Assembly (NCBI RefSeq): GCF_921293095.1
Contig: NC_060251.1
Coordinates: forward strand, 58,607,585-58,671,584
DNA from: Ischnura elegans
Taxonomy: Eukaryota; Arthropoda; Insecta; Odonata; Coenagrionidae
DNA: 64,000 bases
Direction: 5' to 3'
Shown here: piece after piece, positions 21,945 to 34,864 of the stretch
Layout: the number at the start of each line of letters is the position of its first letter
Numbering within the stretch: the stretch's first letter is position 1
The notes under the pieces: generated by a model
Seen by the model: the letters and a program-made list of their open reading frames with translations, nothing else
Database searches by the model: none
What the model was told of the DNA's origin: nothing
Made by a program: the position numbers and the translations under genes

Positions 21945-22869
21945 TGAAATTAAAATGAATATATAATGTTGATGTATAAAAAAATAAAGCATTGTTTTTA
22001 TAATCATTTACACTAAAATAAAAATCAATTAAATAAATGTATTTGTAAATTAACAAAAAAGAAGAAACTAGAATTTTGACATTTACCTTACTTTTCTGCA
22101 ATTTTTTTTGTGGTAACTGGTTTTATGTAGAAACGAGTTAATCGAGTAACTGAGCAATTTTTCGCAAAAAAGAAGGATTTGTATCCTCATGCTGAAGGGG
22201 TAGCGCGTCTCTTCCCCAGCCTTCCTGTTCCCCAAACCTGTCCCGGCCCTCTGGGAATAGTTGCCGTGGCTGTTTCGAAGGCCTTATCTCCCGGTCGAGT
22301 CGGGATAGCGAGGTGCGAGATCGGGCACAAATCATCCCCTATCTCCGTCTCATACGTTCACATATATTCTCTAACCGCACTACCGGAATAAAAAAAAAGA
22401 TTAGGGACGATATTCCCTGCTGCGTATTTCGTGAGCGTAGGCCTCCGTGCTATCGCTCAGTCCTCTTGACACGCGACCCGCTCATATTTTCCTTCAGTCG
22501 GTCTATAAGCTGCCTCGCGTACATTTACGCGTTGCGCAACATTTTTACAAGGAACGTAAAACATGTCTTTAGTGTCTTGGAAAACTGTATTGTTACGCAA
22601 AAAGTATCATATTTATGATTGTTTTAAGTTGTCATTTTGAAGCAGAATGAGGCAAATTTTCTTTCACGTAGCTGACTGCAGGACTGACGTAACTGACACT
22701 GCCGCCTGTGCCAATGATATACACACCTATGCTTGCGCAATACTTGTATAAGAAAAGTGATCAAGTGATAATCATGGTTACCTACGAGGTACCTGCTACA
22801 TAATACCCTGTTTCCGAGGAACTTTCTTTTAGGTTCTATATACGTTAGGTAATACTAAAGTATTTAATC
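21945..22869. other. Non-coding or unassigned stretch
   Basis: 22170-22530 is GC-richer with overlapping open frames on both strands (22138-22335, 22179-22391, 22313-22618), none with a recognisable domain. Confidence 0.4.
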
Positions 22870-23262
22870 CTATTTATTTTGATTTTTATTTGGATTGAAG
22901 GACATCTGGCGGTTTGTTTTCTTTGTTATCTTGTAAGGATTAAAAAGGATCAAGTTTTACGCTATCCCTCAAGTTCCATTGAGTTTCGAGTAAGAATTAA
23001 CCTTACTTATCTCTTCAACTACAGCTGAATTGCAATTTTTTTATTGTCTGTTTGTTTTTATACTACCATTACGGGCTGATCTCATAGCTTGGAGGAGGAG
23101 TTTACCAACTGAGCATTTCAGCAACAGCTATATTTTAATTTATTCATTGTCTTGTTGAAAAAGTGTGTGATGGGAAAGGAATTACTGCATTGTGTTTTAT
23201 TCTCAAGCTAGGGTCTACATAAAAATATCTTAAAAGTAAAACTTTCCTCCCCCTATTTTATA
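22870..23262 (+). repeat. Dispersed repeat E, copy 2
   Basis: Collinear, diverged copy of 19370-19765 at an offset of about 3.5 kb. Confidence 0.8.
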
Positions 23263-23884
23263 AATAATATCAACTCTTTTGGAATGGAATTATCGTTCGT
23301 TGTATATATTTTTTTTATATTTGAATAAAAGATGGGACACTGAGATCACAAAAACAGTGAGAAGATATTAAACTAAGTTTTAGAAAATAAACCAAGAACT
23401 GTCTTCAAGATAAAATCTGGACTGATGGTGAGAAATATGCGGAGAATATTCGATGATAAAAATAATTAAATTTTCCCTTTTCGCTCGGTTTAACCTCATC
23501 GATTTTCTGAAACTCCTAATTTATTCGTTATCAGCACTTTTATTATTAAAGTATCGGTTTCCGCTATCGGAAGGCGAGTTTAAAACTTAGTTTCCACTTA
23601 ATATATCTCGTTTCTTTGCTGATGTTTTTTCAAATAATGGTTTTCCATTACAGTGGTCGTTTAATATGGCATAATTCCTCCGCGATCATCCGTGGAAACT
23701 TTAATCTGTGAGATATTGGAAGAGGGGACCACTTTTATTCCAGTTAAATTCAAACTCTCTCAAAATATCTCCACTTAGTTTTTGCAAGTTTTCCAAATCA
23801 GTTACACTTAATTGAGTGTTCATTTTTTTGCATATAAGGGTGAGTGGATTCCAGTTTTTTCCTCAAATTGATGTGATTCCGGTC
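23263..23884. other. Gene-free AT-rich stretch
   Basis: Nothing recognised. Confidence 0.45.
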
Positions 23885-24535
23885 GTGAAACTATTTAGTT
23901 CCTTCATTTCAACCTGACTGTTTCTTGGCCTGAATTTGGATTTAAATATGCTTTTATATTTGTATCAGGAGACATTGGTACCGATTTATTCATGGTTTTT
24001 AAGCTTAATAGCATGTCTATTTAGCCTACCAGTGTGTAGTGCATGCATTGCTTTAAAGAAGTCGATAAAAAATCATAGCTTGGAAATAAATGCGAATTCG
24101 ATGCAATTTAATTTTACAGAGCAACTTTCAGTTAAAATATTTGTTATTCCTCCCTTTGTTTTCATGGCAAGGAAATCGTCTGTGCATGAGACTAGGAATA
24201 TGACACAATCGCTGTTTTTGTGAAATTGTATGTGTTCCGTGGATTTTCAATTTATTTTTATAGCCTTTATTAGTAATGATTTTGGAGAAAATATATTTTT
24301 CGATATGTGTTATATTTAACCAGTAAATTAAGTTCTATTCTTTGCGCCAGATCAACCACCAATTAATGGTTCGTAAATATATAATTCCTTTATTTCAATA
24401 TGACTGCTTCTTCGCCTGAATTTGGATTTAAATATGCTCCATATTTGTTTCAGTAGCCAATAGTATCTATTTTTTATGGTTCTTAAGCTTAATAACTTGA
24501 TGTCTGTTTACCGTACTGGTGTGGTGGTGTTTTTC
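23885..24535 (+). repeat. Old tandem duplication, about 487-bp offset
   Basis: The block with CTGAATTTGGATTTAAATAT, CATGGTTTTTAAGCTTAATA and a following ATGTCT-TTTA at 23897-24040 recurs at 24384-24530 as CTGAATTTGGATTTAAATAT and TATGGTTCTTAAGCTTAATA. The open frame 23936-24223 is inside unit 1 and is not conserved in unit 2, so it is not supported as a gene. Confidence 0.8.
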
Positions 24536-24696
24536 TGATACCTTTCACATCGTCCTTGGAACTTTATCCTTCTGATTTTTGCATAAAGTTTAAGTGCTGA
24601 TTTCGCATGTATTAGGCGAGCCGCATTAATATCTGAAGCCATTTTACCTCTGGCATGTTAGGGTCAATTTGCAAGATCATAATAAATACTACGCAA

Positions 24697-24905
24697 GTAG
24701 ATGGCTAATTCTGGGTAACGGACAAATATACGTGATCAGCACTATATGTTTTTCAAGGTAACCTCGTCATATGTCAACATATTTATTATGCCATTTTCAA
24801 TTTCGGACCTTGAATTTGATATAATGTGTTAAAACCATGGTCGGAAGTAGAGTTTTGTATGAAAGTGTGGAAATTAATATTTTTAGTTTTTATCGTGTCT
24901 TTATT
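24697..24905. mobile_element. Foldback family D, decayed copy 3
   Basis: Contains TGTTAAAACCATGGTCGGAA followed by GAAAGTGTGGAAATTAATAT, matching the right arms at 16680-16765 and 17700-17765. The left arm is badly eroded. Confidence 0.5.
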
Positions 24906-27076
24906 TTACTTTGAAATGTAATTATGTTAAGTATCTGCATTATATTGTTTTCATTAAAGATTAAAAAATAACACCACGAAAGACAGATTGGTTCTAAAAT
25001 GATAAATTTTCCTCCGTTCGTACCACACTATTTATTGCTAAAATTAACATAGATTCAACGGGAGTGAGAATGATGTGCTCGCACTCAAAAATTCCATCGC
25101 TGTCGGGCATGCTCGCAAGCCAGAAATCTCTCGACCCATTATATCTCTATGATTTTTACCCTTCGACTTTCATCTTTTATATTAATGTCTCTCCGAGAGA
25201 GGGGAAAAGAAAATGAATGTGTTCCTCTTGAATGGAAAGAAACGGAAGTTCGGCGTACGATTCCGAGTCAGGGATTAGGGGGGTGGGGGGTGGGAGGGGT
25301 GGGGTGTTTATTAGGGTGGGGAAGTGGAGGGGGAGGGGGGAAGCTGTGTCCTGGATCGTAAGGAGATTCTCTCCACCAAGCTCTCCCATCTCATAGGACG
25401 TATTTCTCGATCTCTTTCTTTAAAAAAATGTGCCAATATTCACGGAAAAATAAGATGTGTCTTTAGCTATCGAACACGTTGATTGGGGAGTATTTTTGTT
25501 AAATACGCTTAAATTTTGATTTCAATAATAAAAATCTCAATTTTTTTCTGCTAGTTTTTTTTTATCTTATCGAACATTTCGAAATTCCATAATTTGGGCA
25601 ATCGTACGATAGGGTTCGGCGAAAACAACTGCATACATTCGATACGATTTGGTTAGATATGCGATCATGAGACAAATACTACCTCTAAACCATCGTTTAA
25701 CTTCTGCGCTTACTATTTTGCACTTGTTCACTGGATTCTAATTCTCCGAAATAAGGCATTTGCCGGTATATATTATACAAATTCAAATGTAAAGACTTCA
25801 TTTTAACTTCATCATCCGATTGGCGGGAAATTAGCTTTAGGAATTATGCTCATCAGGTTTAAGAGAGGTGAAATCATTCTATTACTACTTTTCGATACTT
25901 AAATATCTTTATTACCTTTTAAATTGTAAGTTTGAGGATGAATTTTAAAAATAATAGAGATTTTTGGGATGAAGATTATTGTGGCATGATTTCTTAAGGT
26001 TATTTCCAATGGATCGTTAGCAAGAAATAGAGTTAATTCATTCAAATTTATTTGAGTACTAATTCCTTGTTTAATTTAAATTATAGGGAAGCACAATGGT
26101 AGTGACTTTCAAGCAGCTACAAATTTTTCTTGATTGTCATTCGTTCTGCTTCATCATTTCTGATGCTTGATGTTTTGTTTTTGATTTTCATGAAAGATAT
26201 TAAATATATTCTTACATTTTAACTGTCCAAAAAGCACAAATATCGATTCAGCCCAAATAGCGATCTAGCTCTACCTTTGCATTTTTACGCCTACGTTTTC
26301 CTATCACAGCCAGCGGTATTTTTTATATCGCGCAGAATTTCTTGTTTCAGTCGTATGATTTATTGTAATCCTTTCCTGCAGTTTTCCAATCCACCAGAAT
26401 AAGAATTTTCTCTTCCTTTTCAATCAACACACCTCCCGTCTTTTACTGATCCAAATCTTAGACGGCTTCAATATGTTTCTTAGTTCTCCTTAAGACTTCA
26501 TCCATTTTGTTTGCCTGAGAAATGTGTGAAGATGTGGAAGCAAAGAGAAGAATGAAGTTGTAAACTACTGAAAGAAATCCGTTTATGCGCTAGGAATTCT
26601 TCAAAGTAGAAAAAACATGGATTTCTCTGCTCTCCATGTTCTTTTAAAGGCTATTGAGTCGTTATTGGTTGTCATATCGTGTTTTCTCAGTCAGTGGTTT
26701 TGGGTAATTTCCCTTGAGAGGCGAGAAAACCTAACGTTGAAAAACACGAGGAACATTGATATGCTGAGCAAGGCTGAATATTTTTTGAATGTGATAGAGG
26801 CGTGAAACTTATTCTAGTTTCATTTTTATCCTCGTTTTAGTTGATAAGATAACTTTAAAATCGTCGCACTATAATTGAAGTGTTGACATGGGAAAGGCAG
26901 AAAGAAAAAAAAAACTCGAAATTTCGTTTTTGTCATGGAGAACGTAGTACATGCACATGTTACATGCATGCATTGCACATTGCACATGACAGTGGAATGG
27001 ACAAGGTAGAAAGTTAATTGGTACAATATATCTGTTGCTACGACTGACAAAGTTTGTACACTAAAATTGAATTTTC
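24906..27076. other. Gene-free stretch, mostly AT-rich
   Basis: Apart from the G-rich tract listed separately, I see only short open frames without domains (for example 26617-26805 and 26826-27050) and no repeat pair. Confidence 0.45.
25273..25343 (+). other. G-rich tract with strong G-quadruplex potential
   Basis: A dense series of G runs: GGGGGG, GGGGGG, GGG, GGGG, GGGG separated by single T or A, then further runs of GGG to GGGGGG. This meets the usual four-run, short-loop pattern several times over. Open frames across it translate into glycine or proline repeats and are not genes. Confidence 0.75.
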
Positions 27077-27353
27077 AGGAGGCGACCGACAGCCGAGGTC
27101 ATTTGCGCCAGGAGGGAAGGGTAGGTAAGGAAGGATGGAGAGAAACCCAGCGTCGGCATTAACCATCTCTTAACGAAAGGCGCCAAGGGGACCACGGCTT
27201 AACGTCCCATCCGACGGACTGCGTGTTGTGCTTGAAATTTCCTCCACATAGCATTCAAGCAGTCTCTGAAAATTCTCTGCCACCGCCGGGATTTGAACCC
27301 GAGCCCACGGAGTGGGAAGCCCACACTATAGCCACCACACCAACCCGATCCCC
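27077..27353 (-). mobile_element. tRNA-derived SINE, family A, copy 2
   Basis: Minus-strand copy. The head near 27353 reads GGGGATCGGGTTGGTGTGGT, the B-box-like GGTTCAAATCCC is at about 27289-27300, and the body ends GGTCGCCTCC near 27078. TACACTAA occurs on both sides (27056-27063 and about 27356-27363), a plausible target-site duplication. Confidence 0.88.
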
Positions 27354-27363
27354 ATTACACTAA

Positions 27364-28079
27364 TATAAGCTCACAATGTTAGCAAACCTCTTTCTGTCGT
27401 CTCCTGAAAAATTCACATTTAGTGACTCACTAACATTTCCATGCCAATGCAATGATTATATAGTATTACGTGGTATCGGTTCAACAAGCTTTTGATTCAT
27501 GCTGTTAAATTCAATTAGAATATTAATGTTTCCATTGAATGTAACACTCACAAAGTAGGAAGATTTTTTAGAAAATATCATTTAAGCTTATGCCTTACGA
27601 AATGATTCCATTTCCACAAATGTACAGAATTTGGAGTTAACATATTGGCCTGTGCTTTAGAAACTGCGCAAACAAATAGATTGCTCTCGTTCATATGAGA
27701 CCTTAAATCGGAAGATTTGCAACTATATGAGTTAGCCTTAGGATCTCTCTCGTAAAAAATCATGTAACTTCTTAGAATGAATAGTAAGTACCTTTTTTAT
27801 CATTAGTATTATTGCGATAACTCCAATTTTTGTTTTTTTTTTTTATTTGGCATCATGGTCTTGTTTGGAAAAATCATAGCATATTGAATTATGAAAGCGC
27901 GCAATGGTAATTACGTTCGAGTAGGCATAGGTTATTATTACGTTTTATACGTTCATTGCTGCTATTTTAGGGAACTGATAGATTTATTGGATTTGAATGA
28001 AAGAAATTAAAACTAATCCTTACTGATAATATGAATTGCGGGTAAAAAAAAGTACATCACCGATCGTAATTTCAACCTT
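27364..28079. other. Gene-free AT-rich stretch
   Basis: Nothing recognised; one 61-codon frame at 27578-27763 (minus) without a domain. Confidence 0.45.
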
Positions 28080-28460
28080 AAGGGACTCGGGGATCATATT
28101 TCCCCTTCGAGTGCAGCACCATTACGCGCGCTCGCCATCTTGTCTCCCTCCTTCCCACTCATCGCATTTCCCCTCTCCTCTCTGAATCGGTGGAGGGAGG
28201 GAGGGAGGGAGAGAGAGCTCACTCTGGCGTGACGTCATCTTCTTGAAAATGGCCGCCGCCGCTAGCCCCGTTTCCGCCCAACCCTCTCTCCTTCACTTCG
28301 CCCTCGCTCGCTAGTCTACCAAGACGCGGGACCCCGCCCCTCGACCTCCTTGATGGCTTTTTCCCCTCCTCCGAGCGGCGGGAGGAATAAAGAGATCTAG
28401 CTTCCCCTCCCTCTCCTTATTTCCTCTCAGAAAAGAAGCTCTCCAAACCCCCCCTCTCTC
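28080..28460. promoter_or_regulatory. CpG-rich, possibly bidirectional promoter island
   Basis: This is the clearest CpG-rich island outside the zinc-finger exon. It has a perfect CRE palindrome TGACGTCA (28230-28237). A YY1/Kozak-like AAAATGGCCGCCGCC lies at 28246-28260 on the plus strand, and the opposing AAGATGGCGAGCGCG lies at about 28128-28142 on the minus strand. A GA-rich (GAGA-like) stretch sits between them at about 28190-28216. Both ATG triplets open only very short frames (about 14-21 codons), so they could be 5'-UTR sites rather than starts. No exon is assigned on either side. Confidence 0.45.
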
Positions 28461-28669
28461 CTTATCTCCTCCTGAACGCACCCATATTGGTCCCCGTTTT
28501 TACAGAGCGGCTCCACATATTTCATGGCTCCGGGGATTCCTGCTGCTACACCCGGAGCTATCCGACTTCTCTCTCTCTTTCTCTCTCTCTCTCTTTATTC
28601 CCCCACCCACACTCAAGCAACCCCCCACTCCCACTTTTATTATTCCCCTTCTCCAACGCCCTCTGCCTC
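28461..28669. other. Pyrimidine-rich tract with (CT)n
   Basis: CT-rich plus strand with a near-perfect (CT)n run at about 28567-28593. Open frames 28487-28843 and 28524-28853 are serine/proline/leucine-rich translations of this tract. Confidence 0.6.
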
Positions 28670-29600
28670 CATCGCATCCTCATTTATATTTCTTCCCTAT
28701 ATGTCCTTTATTATCATCCTTATATCCATCTCTTTCAATTCCCTGTTCCATCGTCTTCCTTCTCTGGGAGAATATGTGGATTTTACTCTCTTTCTTTGTT
28801 CATTTCTTCCTGTTCTTACTCATCCTCCTACTCTTACATCTGATTCACGATGAGTAAGAACAGTGACGCCTGTGGCTTAGTTTGGAGTGAGCTTTACCCT
28901 CACCTACGCAAACGAACCTTGAGGTTGAATCATTGCGTGATTGAGAATGTGCGTAACTACTGCCTTAAATATCTATCGGTATTCTCAGTCTATCCGGATG
29001 CCTCTATCCCTATCGCAATTTCATTTACATGAATTTCTTCACTTTTACTTTTCTTCATTTCTTCACTTCTTTTCATTACTTTTTAATTGTTTTATCAGTA
29101 ATAAGTAAATTGCATAATGCACATTGCAATCAAAATGCATAATTGCTCCCTTGAGTATCTACCTGTATTCCTCACCTATTTGGACGCATTTATCTCCATT
29201 GTAACTATCGCATTTTCATTTCTTTCTTATATGGCCTATCTTATAATCCCTCCATCTCTTTCAATTCCCTGTTCCTTCTCTGGGAGAATATTTGGATTTA
29301 ACTCTCTTCCTTAGTTCATTTCTTTCCTATTCTTACTCATCGGCTGACGATGGAACGCCTTTGTCTTAGTTTGGGATGAGCTTTATCCTAATCTGTCCAT
29401 ACAAACCTTAAGATTGAATCACTGAGTGTGTGAGAATGTGCGTAATTACTACTTCGAATATCTACCGCTAATTCTAGCCTATTTTAACGCATCTATCCCT
29501 ATCGCATCTTCATTTACATGTATTTCTTCCCTGTATGCAAGTTGAAAATGATGTGCGTAATTACTGCCTTGAATATGTACCATTATTCCTAACTTATTAA
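28670..29600 (+). repeat. Decayed tandem repeat, about 490-bp unit
   Basis: Unit 1 (about 28670-29150) and unit 2 (about 29150-29540) share TCTCTTTCAATTCCCTGTTC, TTCTCTGGGAGAATAT-TGGATTT, GCTTAGTTTGG-like and GAGAATGTGCGTAA-TACT-C blocks in the same order. A third partial unit with GTGCGTAATTACTGCCTTGA lies near 29540-29590. The short frames inside are not conserved between units. Confidence 0.8.
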
Positions 29601-32600
29601 AACAAATAAAACCCCCTAGTCCGGTCGCATTTTACCTTTTTTCACAACAAATTTCTCGTTTTTAACGGACGCTAGAACTCGAACATAAAGATTCGAAGAA
29701 AATACTGAGATAAAATTTTCGAATTTGAGATACAGGCAGACGTCGGCAAGGGTCAAAATTGAAATGTGTCACGAAAAATGAATGGTTGATCGGGAATGAT
29801 GTGTTCTCTTACTTTTCACGCTTGGTAGTCGAATAAATGTAACGTAAAGTGAATGGGAAGGTAAGATTTTTAATAATAGTTTACCTACACCCTGAAAAAT
29901 GTTATAATTTTTCGTGAATGGAAACTAAAATAGAACCTAAAAGGATGTTGTTAAATTAATTTTTGTTTGGGTCTCTATCACATCCTCATATATATTAATG
30001 CCATATAAATAAATAATCTCCCACGTTTCTGCATTCTTCTCCACTGCAAGTGTGTACGGGGTTTACAATTTTCCTTACTGTCCCTCCCACACTCAAGTTG
30101 TCTTCCCTTTCGAGCTTTCGCTGGTTCCACAAGTTGTCCTTCTCTTTTCTTACGGATGTCATTGAGACTTATTTTTTGTCATCACCAAATAGAGGAAAAT
30201 GAAATGAACAATAAAATTATGACCTGGAAATCGTTCGCATATCTCATCTTTGTGTCACCTTGTCCTTTCTTATGCGTTCTTATAATATTTTTCCCCAAGT
30301 TTTTTGAGCCTAATTTAAAGTAGAGGAAATTAAAACTTAATTGTCAATACATTTTGAAATTAAATTCCGAATTTTACCAAAGACTTCATTGAAATTCGAT
30401 AAGAAATAGTCTGAATTATTCTTGTTGAAACGAAAAGCAATGAAATCGTCAAGTTAGTTTTTAATGATTAACCTAAATATTTTCATCTTATTCCCATTGT
30501 CAAATAGAAGTTTATGATTGGTAAAAAATATGACGAATATTCATTATTTTATTATGAATATATTCTACCTGATTATTTTTTTAGTTTTAATGGATGCCTT
30601 AGTGAACATAAGTCTATCATATTTTGCTGTAACCTCCGTTTACAATTTAAAATCTTAATTTTCATTTTTATCAATAGCCTGATTGCGTATCCGTAAACTT
30701 GGAAATATCTGAAAAGTCTCTTTGAGAAAGTCGTTTGAGATCCTTTGGGAACTTGTGTGAGGAGTACACTGTAAATGACGCAGGGAAAGTTAGAGAGCTC
30801 ACAAGAAGTCATTTAATTGGTGGTTCTGTGGAGTTATTTTATAATTTAGTGCGCACTAGTGGAGTTACCTGTGAAACAAATAACAACAGTAGTTATGAGT
30901 CATTTGTAATTTATAATTTGACATAGTGGGTCAGCTGAATACAAATGACAACGGAATCAAATCACGCAGATAGATGTTTCGAGTATCAGTCTGTGTGAAA
31001 TAATCACTCCATTTTTTAAAGAAGTTATAGTGACCAATTTAAAACATGTAGTGCCGTAATAGAAACCGTCGCAGCACTTGATAGTAAGCGATTCTTGTAT
31101 ATTTGGTTTGGTCCTTTATTTATTTATGAAGTCATTTAAGCATACACGGTTATTTTTATGCGAACACTTAATTTCCTTCGTGATTTTGGGATATATTTTG
31201 TGAATGCCCCTAAGGTGATTCATAATTTACGTCATATACATACGTTATTTTACTACCCCGTTTGTTTTCACTTTCCATCTCACCAATCGTAGGTTTACCC
31301 TGCTTTGCTGGAACGTGATGTTATGATGATGCCATTTTTTGATACACGATCAGTGGATAAACTAAATCGAACCTTCCTAAGAGTAAAAACACGGAATCGG
31401 AGATGAAAACGCTTAACCCGGGTCCCCATTTAGAAGTGGGGTTAGCCGTTGAATGTCTGGGCTTAAAAAAATACTCTTCGAGTTTCCAAACAGCCTCATG
31501 TATCCTGCGTGAAAATGGCTGACGAGGCATGTTTTTATTTTCTGGGTTTTATCGCTGCCTGTTTCTGGCTATCGCGCTTACTGTTGCTCTATACATCCCT
31601 TCTTTGAGCCTCTCCGACTCCCTCGGGAGATGCAGACTTGATGGTACCAGCGGAAACAAACTTGTAGACCAATATATTATTACGTGATCGCGTTGCATAT
31701 TTTTTATAAAAAATATTGTCAGTAGATGTGAACATACATACTTTTTTTTGCTAGACAATTTGGTTACATCGACTGAGTCTTTGCTTAGCAATTTCTTATT
31801 TCGGGTTTTACTAGTATAATAAAAGAGCTACAAAATATTTTTTTAATAAAACATATTTTACTTAATATCATAGGAGTATTATGAAGCTCTTTAATGAATC
31901 TCGGTCCTTTTTTGAAATGGAATGTAGAAATCCGTGCGATCATTTCGGGGTTCAATTTTTTGTGTTCTCATTGCGACGTAGGTAAATGCTGATACAAGCT
32001 GTATTCCGCAGATATTTTTTTAGAATAACTAACTTACTGAATTGTCGCTTTATGATGGTTATTAGGACTGCTGGTCCTTAAATAATTCGTCTTGAGTTAA
32101 TGAAGAAGTATATGTCACTTCGTTTGTGCGCATTCTTGCGAAATGGTTGTTCTGAGTTATTTCTTCAAGCGCAAATGACGTAGAAGCGTGAAGCATCGGC
32201 TTGAAGACTATCTTGAGATTATTGACGTAGGGAGAGTTAGCTTTTTGCTGATTTGGAGGTGAAATTTATGAAACATAAAAGTCTAGCTTTTCGCTTCGCA
32301 ATCCATGGAATATGGTAACATAAATGAATTATTTTTGAAGTAATGAGACGCTTTCTTTGAAGTATATGAAATAATAAGAAGTTTAATCGGAATTATGTTT
32401 TTATCTTTTGTTTGATTAGGTCTGAAAAATTACATTAATTTTTGGAAAAGTAATATTGTCCAGAAAATGCTTGACGGATCGAAGTCAAAGAATTGTCCGG
32501 ACTGACTAGCAAGAGCCTTACCACCACCTTGTTGCGTTAATTCTCTTCTTTATTCATTTTGTTGCGGTTGAAACAAAGTACACGTCAATGTGTTGGTTTA

Positions 32601-33429
32601 GTATATGGCGTTTCATAAGAATGGTGTAGCACTGAAGAGTCTGACATTGAAAGTCCATTCAAATCTTGCTTGTGTTAAAAATAGTTAAAGTGATATTAAG
32701 TCGGATAAATATGAACACTCTTTTAACAATCATAATCGCCATCCAAGGATTTATTTTCCATTACTGAATTTCCTTATCCCTCTTAGAGTTGTATTTTGCG
32801 TCCAGTTTTTGTATTAAAATGCAAAAACATGAACGAAATATAAGAAAATTATGTCACACCTGTCAGAATATTTCAATAACCGTTTTGAGGCGGTATTTTC
32901 TTTAAGGAGCTTGGAAAAATTTAAGTTTAGTCAATGTAAACTTTAACTATTAGTTGTTGTCTTTTTATCGTCCAACTGTTTGCAATTGCCTCAATGAATA
33001 TTTTTATCATTGCCAATGATTCCCTCGAATGTATTTAAAGTGTTAAAATTTAATTGGAATTTGATTTATATTGAGTGTAGACATTTATGATAATGTGAAA
33101 TAGCATTGAGAATACTTGAGAGCTTGTTTCTTTGACGTTTCCTCTTACCTGTAGAGTATAAAATATGGTGAAATAAGGATTTAAAATATACCAATTCTTG
33201 CGTCTTGATTTTGCCGATATCTCTAATTGTAATATATCGCAAAATTAATTGAGTATAATGAAAAATTCGATCAAAGGATTATATTTAAAAATCCAATTTA
33301 TTATTATGTAATCCAATTTCTGCGATGAATGCAACATTTATGAGACAAAATAATCTTGAATTACGCTCCGAAATCCATGGAATATGATTACAGTAATAAA
33401 TTACAATAATATTCCTCAAGTTATAAATT
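29601..33429. other. Long gene-free AT-rich stretch
   Basis: Only short unassignable frames. A block AATCCATGGAATATG with a CGCT-CG lead occurs at about 32299-32320 and about 33364-33390, suggesting the flank of the following array has an older duplicate. Nothing else recognised. Confidence 0.45.
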
Positions 33430-34260
33430 AGGCTTTTAATAATGTATTTTCGATAACTTGAACCACAGTCATGTTTTTTAACTTGATAAAGTTTTTTGAT
33501 AGTGAAATGAATGATTTTATGTATAATACGATGGCAATGTTATCGTGACCGATTTTATGCCCGAAAATTCCTGCCTTTCTTTTCACATGATGCTATAAGT
33601 TATTAGAGACTCTCAATGGAATATTTAAAATTTCGATAATCTGAATCACAACCACGCCTTTTTTATAATTTGATAAAGATTTTTTAGATATTGAAATGAA
33701 TGATTTAACATATACTATACATATTACGATTACAAAGCTAGTCTACCCGGTTTTATGCACAAATATTCCTGCTATATTTTTTAGATATTGAAATAAATGA
33801 TTTAATATTTACTATACATACTACGATTACAAAGCTATTTCGTTTGATTTTATGCACAAATACTCCTGCTATATTTTTTGATATTAATATGAATGATTTA
33901 ATACCTACTATACATATTACTAGTAGAAAGCTATTATACCCGATTTTATGCGCAAATATTCCGGCTATATTTTTAGATATTGAAATAAACGATTTAATAT
34001 ATACTATACATATTACGATTACAAAGCTAGTCTACCCGGTTTTATGCACAAATACTCCTGCTATATTTTTTGATATTAATATGAATGATTTAATACCTAC
34101 TATACATATTACTAGTAGAAAGCTATTATACCCGATTTTATGCGCAAATATTCCGGCTATATTTTTAGATATTGAAATAAACGATTTAATATATACTATA
34201 CATATTACGATTATAAAGCTATTATACCCGATTTTATGCGCAATATTATTGCCTTCCTCC
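33430..34260 (+). repeat. 96-bp minisatellite with 192-bp higher-order period
   Basis: The phase marker G(A/G)TTTTATGC occurs at 33750, 33846, 33942, 34038, 34134 and 34230, each 96 bp apart. Units at 33846 and 34038 are nearly identical, as are 33942 and 34134, so an A-B-A-B higher-order unit of 192 bp is visible. More diverged units extend left to about 33430, with a marker at 33551. Because 96 is a multiple of three, the array stays open and gives a 174-codon frame (33844-34368) of near-identical 32-residue blocks. I read that as a by-product, not a gene. Confidence 0.9.
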
Positions 34261-34299
34261 TCACATCATGCAATAATATCGAAGAATACTCGCTCGGTT

Positions 34300-34864
34300 G
34301 CGCTTATCTTAGCTTCGGGCGCACGTTATACTCCGCGCAAGAAAACGAGATGGCGGAGGTCTCCATAAGATGAAACAGGGCGCACACGAGAGCACGGCTT
34401 TGGTGTATAGTGTGGCAGGAGGAGGAGAAGGAAGGAGTCGTGAGGGGAAGGTAATGTTGGGCTGGAGGGAAAAAGGCAAGGCAGACGATCTTTTCCAGCC
34501 AGGGCGGAAGAAGAAGTCGTAAAAAAATAAGGGGAAGAGATCCTTTCTTTCCCCACCCACCCCTGCCCATCCGGGAAAGAAGAGAGCAGAGTTTTTCCTG
34601 TGTATATATACTGTTGGTATTTGGCGTGAGGAGAGTGGGGGGATGGGGTTCAGGGGTATAGTGGAAGGGTCAGATAAGGGTATGGGAGTATGGTGGGATA
34701 TATAAGAGAGGAATCAGACGAGGCGGCTTGCGGTTTGGGTCAGGGTGAGTTTTTTGGGGTGGGCATTTTAGGGGATGTGTGGGTGGTCTGAGGTCGGGTC
34801 GGATGTGCTGAGGGGAGGAATGGGGAAAACAGATAGGGACGGGAGGATTTTTTTTGTGTGCGGG
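34300..34864. other. Purine-rich (plus strand) stretch
   Basis: The plus strand is dominated by G and A, with a YY1-like GAGATGGCGGAGG at about 34348-34360 and GGGTCAGGGTG-type blocks. Minus-strand frames (34304-34570 and others) are proline/leucine/serine-rich translations of the tract. It could be regulatory but no target can be shown. Confidence 0.5.

Noticed and set aside
33750-34250. Considered as a CRISPR-like array
   Set aside because: Units are contiguous with no unique spacers; it is a minisatellite in a eukaryotic context.
33844-34368. 174-codon frame of 32-residue repeats
   Set aside because: It follows exactly from the 96-bp minisatellite period being a multiple of three; amino-acid content is that expected of AT-rich DNA.
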